Positions 8,692 through 16,499 of a stretch of 64,000 nucleotides of DNA are shown here, piece by piece (position 1 is the stretch's first letter; each line of letters begins with the position of its first letter). The stretch covers positions 124,001-188,000 of the forward strand of contig NZ_VWNB01000003.1 of the NCBI RefSeq assembly GCF_013387475.1. Reading direction: 5' to 3'. The position numbers were made by a program, and so were the translations under genes. Origin of the DNA: Mariprofundus sp. KV (lineage in GTDB: Bacteria; Pseudomonadota; Zetaproteobacteria; Mariprofundales; Mariprofundaceae). Below the pieces are notes generated by a model. It did no database searches and was not told the DNA's origin. It saw only the letters and a program-made list of their open reading frames with translations.

Positions 8692-10370
8692 AGCTGAAAA
8701 GCTTCAGGGGTCTTGCCTCGGCATACATCTGCATAGGCTTTTCTGTTTGGTTCATCTGTTATCCAGTTCTGTCGTCTGATAAACATGCCTGTTTTGCATG
8801 CCTCAACCAGCTTATCATCGACAATGTAGGCATAGAAGAGCTCCCTGTAGAGGCGTGGTCGCTCATGCAGTGAGAGCGCTCTGAGAATAAGCGGGCGCAT
8901 CTCGGCAATCTGTCTCTGTTTGCCTGGCAGGTGAACCATTTCCGCAATTGAGAACTCTACAATATAGGGGAAGAGTTGATCGTTATTGGCCAGTACAGAT
9001 GCAATCGCACCTTTCTGTGGAGCTTTGTAGTCCATATGTACCCATTGGCCAAATTTATGCCACGCCGCTGTTGTCTGGATTGCTCCTGATACAAGGAAAG
9101 CAAAGACAATGAAGGTTACTGCCAGAAACCACGTTTTTTTGATCTGAAAAGAGTGCGTTTGTATGAGCGGTTTAGAGACTATACCGAGCATCAGTGCGAA
9201 TAAAGTAAGGGGGAAGGGTTCTGTTAAGGATATGTTGAAGTGCCCTTGAATCCATAGCACAACAACTGATGCAAGAGCAGGCCAGCGTAGCGCATCGAGT
9301 TTGAAACGGTATAACCAGAGTAGGCGAAGTATAAACAGGGATAGTGCCACCCAGAGCAGAAAGCCTGCAATGCCGTATTCAGCCATCAGGTGCAGCAGAA
9401 TATGATGTGCACTTGCTGTATCACCTATTCCATGGGCATCAGGTGTGCTCTCCAGCGCTTTTGACTGGGCTGTAAGATAGTGCGCCTTAAACTGAGATGG
9501 GCCGACTCCTAGCATTGGCGATGATTTCCACACCTCCCATGCACTTCTCCACAGCGTCACTCTCTCTGCAAGACCATCTTCTGCACTTTTCTCAAATTGA
9601 TGCTGAATACCACCAATTTGTGGTTGATTAAATTGAGCCAGTGCATCTCCTGCACTCCAGGCAATGAATCCCGCGATTAGGATAGCTACAGTCTTCTTAA
9701 AACACTTCCTTCTAAGCAATTCAAACATGACCCATGCTAAAAGGAACATCTGTGCAAGCCATGCACCACGGGCCATTGAGCTGAAGATAAATATCCAGAA
9801 AAAGAGGATGATCAGCAACCATCCCCATTGAGATCGGCTGGAGCAATTCAGCCAGAACCAGACAGCGATAGACCATGCGCAAACAATAACGATGGCCAGC
9901 ACATTACCATTGGCGAACGGGCCATTCATCTTGTTTTGAATGGCATCTGTTGTCAGAGCCCAGCCATAAAAATGTAACGCTTCACTGCCATTTAAACCAA
10001 CCCACACATAGAGCGCGAGAGATATGATGATGGCAACTGATACCATGAAGGTTTTATACACTGTTTTAAGTTCATGATGGGGTAGCAGGCTTGCATACAA
10101 ATAGATCGCTGCCAGGGCGAAGCTGAACAGAAGCAGATCAGAGCCGATTAGAAATGGGGTGGAGAGCAGGAAAAAAAAGATGGCAACCAACGGCGCAGGG
10201 AGATCGTACTTTTTTTCAGCCAATAAAAACAGGATTAAACCTGCGAGTGAAATGGCCGGAACACTGTACGGTGGTACAACGTTCGGATTGATCAGGTAGG
10301 GCGCAAAAAGCGGTGATAAAAAAAGTGCAAAAAGGGATATGCGAGTTGTGAACCTGGTGTTCTGTATCAT
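8688..10370 (-). CDS. Wzy/PglL-type membrane glycan ligase (pilin O-glycosylation candidate)
   Basis: About 560 residues with 10-12 predicted membrane segments over residues 1-420 and a soluble tail. The large periplasmic loop holds MLGVGPSQFKAHY and a His pair in TASAHHILLHLMAEYGIAGF, the Wzy_C/O-antigen-ligase signature. Neighbouring pilin genes suggest it is the oligosaccharyltransferase that glycosylates type IV pilin (PglL/TfpO-like); that assignment rests on context. O-antigen ligase is the alternative. I chose ATG 10370 over the GTG at 10406, which lies inside the pilin gene and lacks a ribosome site. It is the last gene of the pilus operon. Confidence 0.75.
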   Translation of the reverse strand: MIQNTRFTTRISLFALFLSPLFAPYLINPNVVPPYSVPAISLAGLILFLLAEKKYDLPAPLVAIFFFLLSTPFLIGSDLLLFSFALAAIYLYASLLPHHELKTVYKTFMVSVAIIISLALYVWVGLNGSEALHFYGWALTTDAIQNKMNGPFANGNVLAIVIVCAWSIAVWFWLNCSSRSQWGWLLIILFFWIFIFSSMARGAWLAQMFLLAWVMFELLRRKCFKKTVAILIAGFIAWSAGDALAQFNQPQIGGIQHQFEKSAEDGLAERVTLWRSAWEVWKSSPMLGVGPSQFKAHYLTAQSKALESTPDAHGIGDTASAHHILLHLMAEYGIAGFLLWVALSLFILRLLWLYRFKLDALRWPALASVVVLWIQGHFNISLTEPFPLTLFALMLGIVSKPLIQTHSFQIKKTWFLAVTFIVFAFLVSGAIQTTAAWHKFGQWVHMDYKAPQKGAIASVLANNDQLFPYIVEFSIAEMVHLPGKQRQIAEMRPLILRALSLHERPRLYRELFYAYIVDDKLVEACKTGMFIRRQNWITDEPNRKAYADVCRGKTPEAFQL

Positions 10371-10390
10371 TAGCTCAATGGCAGGGTCGG

Positions 10391-10882
10391 TTAATATTTT
10401 GCCCACGAAGCGAGATCATTTGCAGCCGTGGCGGCCGGGATATCTGCAGATACCAGTGTGCCGGTTTTATCCGTCTTTTTAAATTCAGAATAGTCGTTCT
10501 CAATAGCAAGAATCTGGTCGCCGCCTGGATGATAGGCCCCGAAATTGGCATATTGTCTGGTTCCATCAACATTCACTACGATCTGCACAGCCGGAGTCAG
10601 TGATCTGATTTCAAACAGTTCAGTTGAGCCGTTGTTCAGCGTGACGTTTTTTGAGATGACACCATTTGCATCTTTATCGGAGGGGACGACTGCAACATAC
10701 TCCTGATGGTCTGAATAAAAGCTGTGTTCAAACAGGGAGAGGTTGCGAATATCACTGGCTGCAGAGGCGTAATAACTTTTGACGCGATAACTTTGATAGG
10801 AGGGGATGGCAACAGCTAAAAGTATGCCAACAATTGCCACTGCGATCATCAGCTCAATCAGGGTAAAACCTTTCTCATTCAC
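10391..10882 (-). CDS. Type IV pilin-like protein (second pilin)
   Basis: 163 residues with a short leader ending MNEKG and the class III N-terminus FTLIELMIAVAIVGILLAV. PilD would cut after Gly5 and methylate the Phe; Glu5 of the mature form is present. The globular part differs strongly from the major pilin at 13100-13546 and lacks its Cys pair. It starts with GTG in a 4-base overlap (GTGA) with the upstream TPR-like gene, 8 bases after AAGGAG, so translation is coupled. Context suggests a minor or alternative pilin of the same apparatus. Confidence 0.88.
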   Translation of the reverse strand: MNEKGFTLIELMIAVAIVGILLAVAIPSYQSYRVKSYYASAASDIRNLSLFEHSFYSDHQEYVAVVPSDKDANGVISKNVTLNNGSTELFEIRSLTPAVQIVVNVDGTRQYANFGAYHPGGDQILAIENDYSEFKKTDKTGTLVSADIPAATAANDLASWAKY

Positions 10883-11544
10883 AATGCTGACTCCTTTAGC
10901 TCTCTTATACGTCGTTGGATCTGGCCATGGTAAGCTGCAGGCATCGTGGTAAGCAAGTAGTGTAAAAAGCTGATGCTTGCCTCCACCCCCTGCTGTTGAG
11001 TAAGCATGCGGCTTGCCAAACCTATGGCTACTGGAGGCACACCCGGACGTTTGGTGGCCATTTCCATGAAATAGAAGGCCTGCTCACTGTCTTTCAGGCT
11101 ATCATAGGCAATAAAACCGGCCAGAAACGGAAGTTCCCAGTCCCAGCTTCGGGCTTCTGCTCCTTTTGCCAATATTGCAATTGCATCCTGTGCACCGTGC
11201 TCTGAGTAGGCCAGCAGGCCGCTTGAAAGGCGATAGGTGTCCATAAACAGAGGGTCGATATCACTGGTGCGTTGAAGATATGACGCCAGCTGCTGCCAGG
11301 CATGCTGTTTTTCAGACTCCGGTAGTTTGTAGATGATCTGATCATAGATTGTGAATACAGCCAGGATATTATAATCGGCGACCATGCCGACAAACGGGCC
11401 AGCAACAATCTGTTGTGCCACACTTGGCAGAGGTCCGCTTTGGACAACCGTAGATAATATGGCACTGCTATCACTGACCAGCATGCGACTTGCCCCATAG
11501 GAGATCGTTGCAAGCAGAAGCAGAGACCAAAGCATCCGTTGCAT
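10879..11544 (-). CDS. Membrane-anchored TPR-like protein, PilG-like candidate
   Basis: About 221 residues. One N-terminal hydrophobic segment (MLWSLLLLATISYGASRML) is followed by a helical periplasmic domain with degenerate TPR-like pairs (FLAGFIAYDSLKDSEQAFYF, VAIGLASRMLTQQQG). No enzyme motif. It sits between an ABC permease and a pilin, with overlapping starts and stops (TGATG with the permease, GTGA with the pilin). This arrangement resembles the pilG-pilH-pilI accessory genes of Myxococcus and Geobacter, where an anchored protein works with an ABC pair in pilus assembly. The match is by position and topology, not by clear sequence similarity. Start ATG at 11544; the upstream TTG is less likely. 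Confidence 0.6.
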   Translation of the reverse strand: MQRMLWSLLLLATISYGASRMLVSDSSAILSTVVQSGPLPSVAQQIVAGPFVGMVADYNILAVFTIYDQIIYKLPESEKQHAWQQLASYLQRTSDIDPLFMDTYRLSSGLLAYSEHGAQDAIAILAKGAEARSWDWELPFLAGFIAYDSLKDSEQAFYFMEMATKRPGVPPVAIGLASRMLTQQQGVEASISFLHYLLTTMPAAYHGQIQRRIRELKESAL

Positions 11545-12353
11545 CAAAGATCTCGGCGCGAGAATATGATGAGTGCCAGTACAAACATCATCAAGGCATA
11601 GCTGAAATGCTCTGTGAAGTGCAGGAGAATATCTGTGCTGTTGATGTTGACGCCATGTGCTAAAGCTACGGCGATATCACCCCCGTTGAGTTGAGGGAAG
11701 ATATAACCAATGCTATTGGTCAGTGATGAAATCAGTGGTGGAACATGTTGCATCACCTCCTGATTCTGCAGGGCATGGATAATGGGAGGCAGTGTCCAGC
11801 TAAGAAAGATGGCAGCGATAGAGAAGACCAGCATCTCTGCCAAACCGGTAGCCCAGACGCAGATCATGATCACCATGGCCAGCAGGCTGATGTGCTGAAC
11901 GAAGCTTAATATAGCCAGCGTGAAACCCTGCCCCTGAGTGATGCCGTGGCGGTAGATCTCGGTCGTTTCGGCAAGAGTCAGGGCAATCAGTAGCTCTCCT
12001 GCAATCATGGTAACGACCATCAACATCAGCATACAGAAGGTGAGGCCTGCGAAACGACCAGTGAGGTAAGCATGTCTGGATACCGGAGGCATGAGAAACT
12101 GATAACAGCTCTTCTGGCCGATATCTCTGCCCATCAATGTTACGGCAACAAACAGGATATAGCTGGTGATCAGCAGGCGTGTTGCGGCAGCAAACACATC
12201 GATTCTTACTTTGCCAATATCGAATATAAAAATATTGGAGAAAACCAGTGCAATAATCGGGGTAACTAGGATCGCCACAGCAAAAAACTGAAAGATGCGC
12301 ATGCGGATGATCTCTAAAATTGTGATGCGGGTGATTTCAATGGTCGTAGTCAT
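11544..12353 (-). CDS. ABC-2 type transporter permease (pilus accessory, PilI-like candidate)
   Basis: 269 residues with six predicted membrane segments (for example FQFFAVAILVTPIIALVF and YALMMFVLALIIFS) and a cytoplasmic N-terminus ITILEIIRMRIFQF typical of ABC-2 permeases. It is encoded directly after its ATPase with an ATGA overlap and before the TPR-like protein, so the three likely form one complex in the inner membrane. The cargo is unknown. By position it corresponds to PilI of the Myxococcus PilGHI transporter, which is needed for pilus formation. No sequence feature identifies a substrate. Confidence 0.75.
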   Translation of the reverse strand: MTTTIEITRITILEIIRMRIFQFFAVAILVTPIIALVFSNIFIFDIGKVRIDVFAAATRLLITSYILFVAVTLMGRDIGQKSCYQFLMPPVSRHAYLTGRFAGLTFCMLMLMVVTMIAGELLIALTLAETTEIYRHGITQGQGFTLAILSFVQHISLLAMVIMICVWATGLAEMLVFSIAAIFLSWTLPPIIHALQNQEVMQHVPPLISSLTNSIGYIFPQLNGGDIAVALAHGVNINSTDILLHFTEHFSYALMMFVLALIIFSRRDL

Positions 12354-13033
12354 GGGTGGCTCAGTTTTTCCAGTTGATCTTCAACAAAGGAGATCTCATC
12401 CATGGAGTGCTCCTGAATAGCCATGTCTCTCTTAAGCTTGCCGTTAGAGAGGATGAGAATGCGATCACAAAGCCTGACCAGATCAGGTACGATATGGCTG
12501 CAGACAAAGATGCCGGCACCCTGTTGATGTCGCAGCTTCAAGAGCTTGAGCAGCTGTTTGCGCCCGACCGCATCAAGGCCGGACATCGGTTCATCCAGCA
12601 GTAGCCAGGAGGGTTCTCCTGCCAGCGCAAAGGCAAGGGCTGTACGCTGACGCATACCTTTGGAGTAGCTGCCTATTCTTCTGTTCCAGGCCGTTGATTT
12701 CAGACCAATCTCTTCAAGTGTGGATTCAGCCAGAAGTGCGGAGGCTCCCTTAATTCGCAGGGCGTGGCGTGTTATCTGTAGTGCAGTAAGACTATCGGGA
12801 AGATGCGTCAGATCCGGCATATAACCGATGCTTGATGGGTGGGGCAGAGTGGCAGTGCCTGAATCAGGGGAGATAAGTCCCAGCATCGATTTGAACAGGG
12901 AGCTTTTTCCGGCACCGTTAACACCAAGTAGTCCGGTGATCTGGCTTGCTTTTAGGGTGAGGTCGATACCATCCAGTACAGTATCTCGTTGATACCTTTT
13001 GGTCAGATGTTGAATGTGCCACGCTTGATTCAT
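12350..13033 (-). CDS. ABC transporter ATP-binding protein (pilus accessory, PilH-like candidate)
   Basis: 227 residues. Walker A GVNGAGKSS, signature YSKGMRQR, Walker B WLLLDEP with the catalytic Glu, D-loop SGLDAVG and H-loop His in VCSHIV are all intact. It energises the permease encoded next (4-base overlap). The start ATG follows AAGGTGG by 4 bases, and this ribosome site lies directly behind the T-run of the pilin terminator, so expression probably depends on read-through from the pilA promoter. The family is the general NatA/CcmA group; the pilus role comes from context. Confidence 0.85.
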   Translation of the reverse strand: MNQAWHIQHLTKRYQRDTVLDGIDLTLKASQITGLLGVNGAGKSSLFKSMLGLISPDSGTATLPHPSSIGYMPDLTHLPDSLTALQITRHALRIKGASALLAESTLEEIGLKSTAWNRRIGSYSKGMRQRTALAFALAGEPSWLLLDEPMSGLDAVGRKQLLKLLKLRHQQGAGIFVCSHIVPDLVRLCDRILILSNGKLKRDMAIQEHSMDEISFVEDQLEKLSHP

Positions 13034-13049
13034 GCTGCCACCTTAGCAA

Positions 13050-13079
13050 AAAAAGGGCGGCTGAAAAGCCGCCCTTTTT
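13050..13079 (-). terminator. Terminator/attenuator after major pilin
   Basis: A 13-bp perfect inverted repeat (13050-13062 with 13067-13079), loop of 4, with A/T tracts on both sides so the T-run follows on the minus strand. It lies between pilA and the ABC ATPase start, only 17 bases before that ATG. It would make the pilin message much more abundant than the accessory genes. Confidence 0.85.
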
Positions 13080-13099
13080 ATATACATTAATCTGAACTA

Positions 13100-13546
13100 C
13101 TAGTTGCAAGCACCTACAGCGGCCAGCGCGGAACCTGCTGTTCCGGCTTCTGCCACTGCAGTAGGCGCATCCTGATTGGCTGTGTAGCACTCATCACCAC
13201 CGGTATGTTTGGTTCTGATCACATAGCTGTTACCGCCACCGGTAGAACCACCGGTTACGCCGGATGAGAGGTTCCAAGTTGTTGAGGTTGCACCTGAAGC
13301 GTTATCCAGTGTGGCTGAGCCAGTGAACAGGCCTTCTGCCTGAGGGTATGCATTTTCGTCAGTGAAAAAGGCTTCAAAAATGGTTACACCTGTACGGGTA
13401 TCAGAAGCTGATGCTGTGTTGAATGCTTTGGTACGATAGCTGGCGAACTGCGGAATTGCGATAGCTGCCAGAATACCGATGATGGCAACCACGATCATCA
13501 GCTCGATCAGTGTGAAACCCTTCTCTTTTTTAATCAAATTCATCAT
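13100..13546 (-). CDS. pilA: Major type IV pilin
   Basis: 148 residues with a short basic leader (MMNLIKKEKG) and the canonical N-terminus FTLIELMIVVAIIGILAAI: PilD cleavage after Gly, Glu5 present. The C-terminal domain is Gly/Ser/Thr/Ala-rich and has two Cys (DECYTAN and the penultimate residue) that can form the D-loop disulphide. AGGGAG lies 9 bases before the ATG. A sigma-54 type promoter and TGTC-type sites lie upstream, and a strong terminator downstream, as expected for a highly expressed, PilR-controlled major pilin. Downstream genes probably serve its assembly and glycosylation. Confidence 0.92.
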   Translation of the reverse strand: MMNLIKKEKGFTLIELMIVVAIIGILAAIAIPQFASYRTKAFNTASASDTRTGVTIFEAFFTDENAYPQAEGLFTGSATLDNASGATSTTWNLSSGVTGGSTGGGNSYVIRTKHTGGDECYTANQDAPTAVAEAGTAGSALAAVGACN

Positions 13547-13605
13547 TGGATTGTTCTCCCTTATATTAAGTTACTGCCATCCTTGGCAATGTGTATCTCC
13601 CTAGT

Positions 13606-13621
13606 CGCAAGCATGATGCCA
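13606..13621 (-). promoter_or_regulatory. Putative sigma-54 promoter of pilA
   Basis: On the minus strand the sequence reads TGGCAT-CATGC-TTGCG, with GG and GC at the required -24/-12 spacing. It lies 60 bases before the pilA start. Sigma-54 control with PilS/PilR is the known arrangement for many pilA genes. Confidence 0.65.
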
Positions 13622-13659
13622 ATTAGAATGGCTCTATATCAAGCTTTTTCTTAGCCTTG

Positions 13660-13687
13660 TGACAAAAAATGTCAGTAAGTTGTGTCA
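13660..13687. promoter_or_regulatory. Possible PilR binding region
   Basis: A TGACA-AAAAA-TGTCA palindrome (13660-13674) and a further TGTGTCA (13681-13687) lie 40-80 bases upstream of the sigma-54 element. TGTC repeats are the core of known PilR sites. Assignment is by motif and position only. Confidence 0.4.
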
Positions 13688-13818
13688 AAAGAGGGCGCTT
13701 GCATAACCTGATGATAGCACAATATTCGCATATAGGTATTTTATTTAGAGGCGGTGTGTGCATAGTGTTAGGGATACGCTGAAACATTCAGGGTATCCTT
13801 AGCTCATGGAGATATATT

Positions 13819-14187
13819 GTGGCTGTTAGACTGTTTAAACTCAGGGATGTGCCCGATGATGAAGCGGAGGATGTGCGCCTGCTGCTGGGTGAGCATGATA
13901 TATCCTTTTATGAGACCCATGCCGGCGGTTTTGGCATTGGTACTCCCGCCATCTGGCTGCATGATGATGAGAAGCTGGATCAGGCCAGGCTTTTGATTGA
14001 TGGTTATCAGAGCAGGCGCCACGCCGAGAAGCGGGCTGAATATGAGCGGTTGAGGGCAGAAGGGGGGCAGGTGACCTTCTTTGATCGTTTCAGGCAGCAT
14101 CCTGTTATGGTGATCGTTCTTCTGCTTTTCTCGCTGTTTATTCTCTATGTCAGCCTTAGTCCATTCCTGAGTTTCGGAAATAACTGA
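13819..14187 (+). CDS. DUF6164-type small membrane protein
   Basis: 122 residues. The N-terminal half (FKLRDVPDDEAEDVRLLL, HDISFYET, GTPAIWL) is a small alpha/beta domain similar to the DUF2007/DUF6164 signal-transducing-like fold. The C-terminus has one membrane segment (VMVIVLLLFSLFILYVSLS). The start is GTG at 13819 with GGAG 7 bases upstream. It stands alone, divergent from pilA. No function is known to me; family recognition is from overall pattern. Confidence 0.65.
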   Translation: MAVRLFKLRDVPDDEAEDVRLLLGEHDISFYETHAGGFGIGTPAIWLHDDEKLDQARLLIDGYQSRRHAEKRAEYERLRAEGGQVTFFDRFRQHPVMVIVLLLFSLFILYVSLSPFLSFGNN

Positions 14188-14470
14188 CTATTTTAGGGGA
14201 TGCTTATTTGTTGGCTCCTGCCAAAAATAAGCTCGCAATAACACCATTCATCAGGATAGTGGAATGGGACGGCGAAAAGCCGCCATGCATTGGTGCGAGG
14301 CATGGATGCCGAACATCAAAAGCGTGGTTTTATTGTTGCATACAAATCATCCACTTCCGTTTCTGATTTGGCAGCCCATCCGTGGACTGCAAGGAAATCC
14401 TGAGTAAATCAGCATTTCCTTAGCAGAGTCTACGCTTTCACATGCTACGCTTATCTCCTACACTAAGCTT
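14188..14470. other. Structured intergenic stretch with a series of hairpins
   Basis: No gene is visible in these 283 bases. There are at least five inverted repeats: 14202-14232 (GCTTATTT arm), 14270-14282, 14283-14305 (CCATGC/GCATGG), 14371-14390 (GCAGCCCA/TGGACTGC with one G-T pair) and 14391-14421 (13-bp arms with one mismatch). Such density suggests a dispersed palindromic repeat element or a structured RNA rather than plain spacer. It precedes the LolA-like operon, whose promoter must lie here or close by. Confidence 0.45.
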
Positions 14471-15229
14471 ATGAGAACCCTCTGCTTTCTACTTGCTATT
14501 TTTCTGTTTCTGCCAGCCGTAACTGCTGAAGCGTTAAGTGATAAAGAGCGCACGACCCATATTCTCAACAGGGTCGATGATCTCTGGCGTGGTGACTCAT
14601 CCTATGCCGTGGTGACGATGCGTGTGAAAACAGAGCATTACACCCGCACGATGCGTATGGAGGGGTGGTCCAAGGGCAAGGAGAAGACACTCTTTCGCGT
14701 ACTTGAGCCGCTGCGTGAAAAGGGGGCGATGACGTTGAAATCAGAGAATCACATCTACAGCTACCTGCCCAAGACCGATCGCACGATTCGTTTGACCAGC
14801 GGTATGATGATGGGCTCATGGATGGGCAGCCATCTCACCAATGATGATCTCGTTAAAGAGGCGCGACTGGAGGAGGATTATGAGGCTTCCATCAGTTTTG
14901 AAGGTGTGCGGGACGGGCTTGATATTATCGAGTTCACACTCACACCCAAACCGGATGCACCGGTGGTATGGGGGAAACTGCTGCTGACGATTCTTGCCGA
15001 TGGTTATGCGCCGCTGCTGGAGCGCTATTTCGATGAGGATATGGCGCTGGCCCGCACATTTACCTTTACCGATATGAAATTGCTCAGTGGTAAGATGCGA
15101 CCAGCTCTGTTACGCGTTGTACCAGCTGATAAACCCGATGAGTACACTGAGTTTATCTACGAACAGCTTGAACTTAATATCGAAGTCAGTGATGCAATGT
15201 TCACCAAAGCAAGTCTGAAACGGCGATGA
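14471..15229 (+). CDS. LolA-like periplasmic outer-membrane lipoprotein-sorting family protein
   Basis: 252 residues with a Sec signal peptide (MRTLCFLLAIFLFLPAVTA then EALS). The mature part matches the COG2834 group: half-barrel strands SSYAVVTMRVKTEHYTRTMR, TLFRVLEPLREKGAMTLK, the IYSYLPKTDRTIRL segment and MGSWMGSHLTNDDLV. Members bind lipid-like cargo in the periplasm. It is the first gene of a run that continues with two FtsX-type permeases, a LolD-like ATPase and an outer-membrane protein, so it probably ferries material between the inner membrane and that protein. It is not the housekeeping lolA (different motifs and context). Confidence 0.8.
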   Translation: MRTLCFLLAIFLFLPAVTAEALSDKERTTHILNRVDDLWRGDSSYAVVTMRVKTEHYTRTMRMEGWSKGKEKTLFRVLEPLREKGAMTLKSENHIYSYLPKTDRTIRLTSGMMMGSWMGSHLTNDDLVKEARLEEDYEASISFEGVRDGLDIIEFTLTPKPDAPVVWGKLLLTILADGYAPLLERYFDEDMALARTFTFTDMKLLSGKMRPALLRVVPADKPDEYTEFIYEQLELNIEVSDAMFTKASLKRR

Positions 15230-15241
15230 TCTTTACCTGAT

Positions 15242-16486
15242 ATGAGAATCCTGACCCTGGCATCAAGAAATGTGAGTCGCAACTGGCAGCGTTCACTTGT
15301 GACCATGCTGGCGATGGCTTTTGCCTGCCTGATTATGATTTTCTTTGCCTCACTGATGGAGGGGATGATTCAGGGCAGTGAGCGTAGTGTGGTATCGATG
15401 AATATGGGCGATATTCAGATTCATGCACAGGGCTACCGTGATGATCCCGATCTTTATACGCGTATCGACAGCGCAGATGAGCTGGTTACCAGACTTCAGC
15501 AGCAGGGATACATGGCTTCCAGTCGTATCTACGGTTACGGACTTCTGGCCGCCAACATGGCATCAAGCGGCGTGCATCTTCGCGGCATTGATTTGAAGCA
15601 GGAGATGACGGTCACCGAACTCTATCAGCATGTTGGCTATGGTCAGTGGCTGGTTGAAGACGATAGCAATGGCGTGGTGCTGGGAAAAAAACTTGCAGCC
15701 ACACTCGGTGTCGATCTCGGCGATGAACTTGTGTTTGTCGGCCAGAGTGCAGACGGATACATGGCCAATGACCTGTTCCGCGTACGCGGTATCCTCAAGT
15801 CTGTATCAGACGGCATCGACAGGATGGGAATGTTCATGCCGATGCCGACACTCAGGCAGCTGCTGGTGATTCCGGAGGGGGCGCATGAGATTGTTGTGAT
15901 TCGCGGGGATCGAACGGCAGATCTGGTGGCCGAAACAGCAAAGGTTGGAGGATTGGTTGAGGGATTGATTGAAGAGGGGGCTGCAGGGCTTGAAGTAAAA
16001 AACTGGAAGCAGCTCATGCCGGTGATTGCACGCATGATTGAAACTGCCGATGTGCAGATCATGATTATGCTGGTGATCTTCTATATTGCTGTGGCAACCG
16101 TTGTCCTTAATGCGATGCTGATGAATGTGTTTGAGCGTATCCATGAATTCGGGATTATGAAGGCGCTTGGCGTCTCCCCCTGGCAGCTGCTTGCGTTGGT
16201 GTTTGCAGAGACGTTTATTCTTACTTTTATAGCGGCTTCTGTTGGCCTTGCAGGAGGTTGGTGGGTTTCCGACTACTACCGGATTCATGGCATTGATCTC
16301 TCATCCATGGCCAGCTCAATCTCCTACGGTGGTATCGCATTCGATCCGCTCTGGTATGCGGCGATTACCACAGAAGCCTTGGCCTATCCGGTCATCTTCC
16401 TGTTTGTTATTGCCGCGCTTGCGGTAATCTATCCGGCAGTGAAAGCGGCGTTGTTAAGTCCGGTGAAAGCGATTTACTACCGATGA
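15242..16486 (+). CDS. FtsX/LolE-like ABC transporter permease 1
   Basis: 414 residues in MacB/LolCE topology: one N-terminal membrane segment (SLVTMLAMAFACLIMIFFAS), a large periplasmic domain (about residues 45-265), then three C-terminal segments with the FtsX signature (ERIHEFGIMKALGVSPWQL). It lies 12 bases after the LolA-like gene and 13 bases before a second permease of the same family. Together with the ATPase at 17769 they should form a heterodimeric mechanotransmission-type exporter. The cargo is unknown. Confidence 0.85.
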   Translation: MRILTLASRNVSRNWQRSLVTMLAMAFACLIMIFFASLMEGMIQGSERSVVSMNMGDIQIHAQGYRDDPDLYTRIDSADELVTRLQQQGYMASSRIYGYGLLAANMASSGVHLRGIDLKQEMTVTELYQHVGYGQWLVEDDSNGVVLGKKLAATLGVDLGDELVFVGQSADGYMANDLFRVRGILKSVSDGIDRMGMFMPMPTLRQLLVIPEGAHEIVVIRGDRTADLVAETAKVGGLVEGLIEEGAAGLEVKNWKQLMPVIARMIETADVQIMIMLVIFYIAVATVVLNAMLMNVFERIHEFGIMKALGVSPWQLLALVFAETFILTFIAASVGLAGGWWVSDYYRIHGIDLSSMASSISYGGIAFDPLWYAAITTEALAYPVIFLFVIAALAVIYPAVKAALLSPVKAIYYR

Positions 16487-16499
16487 GAACAGGGCTCTG

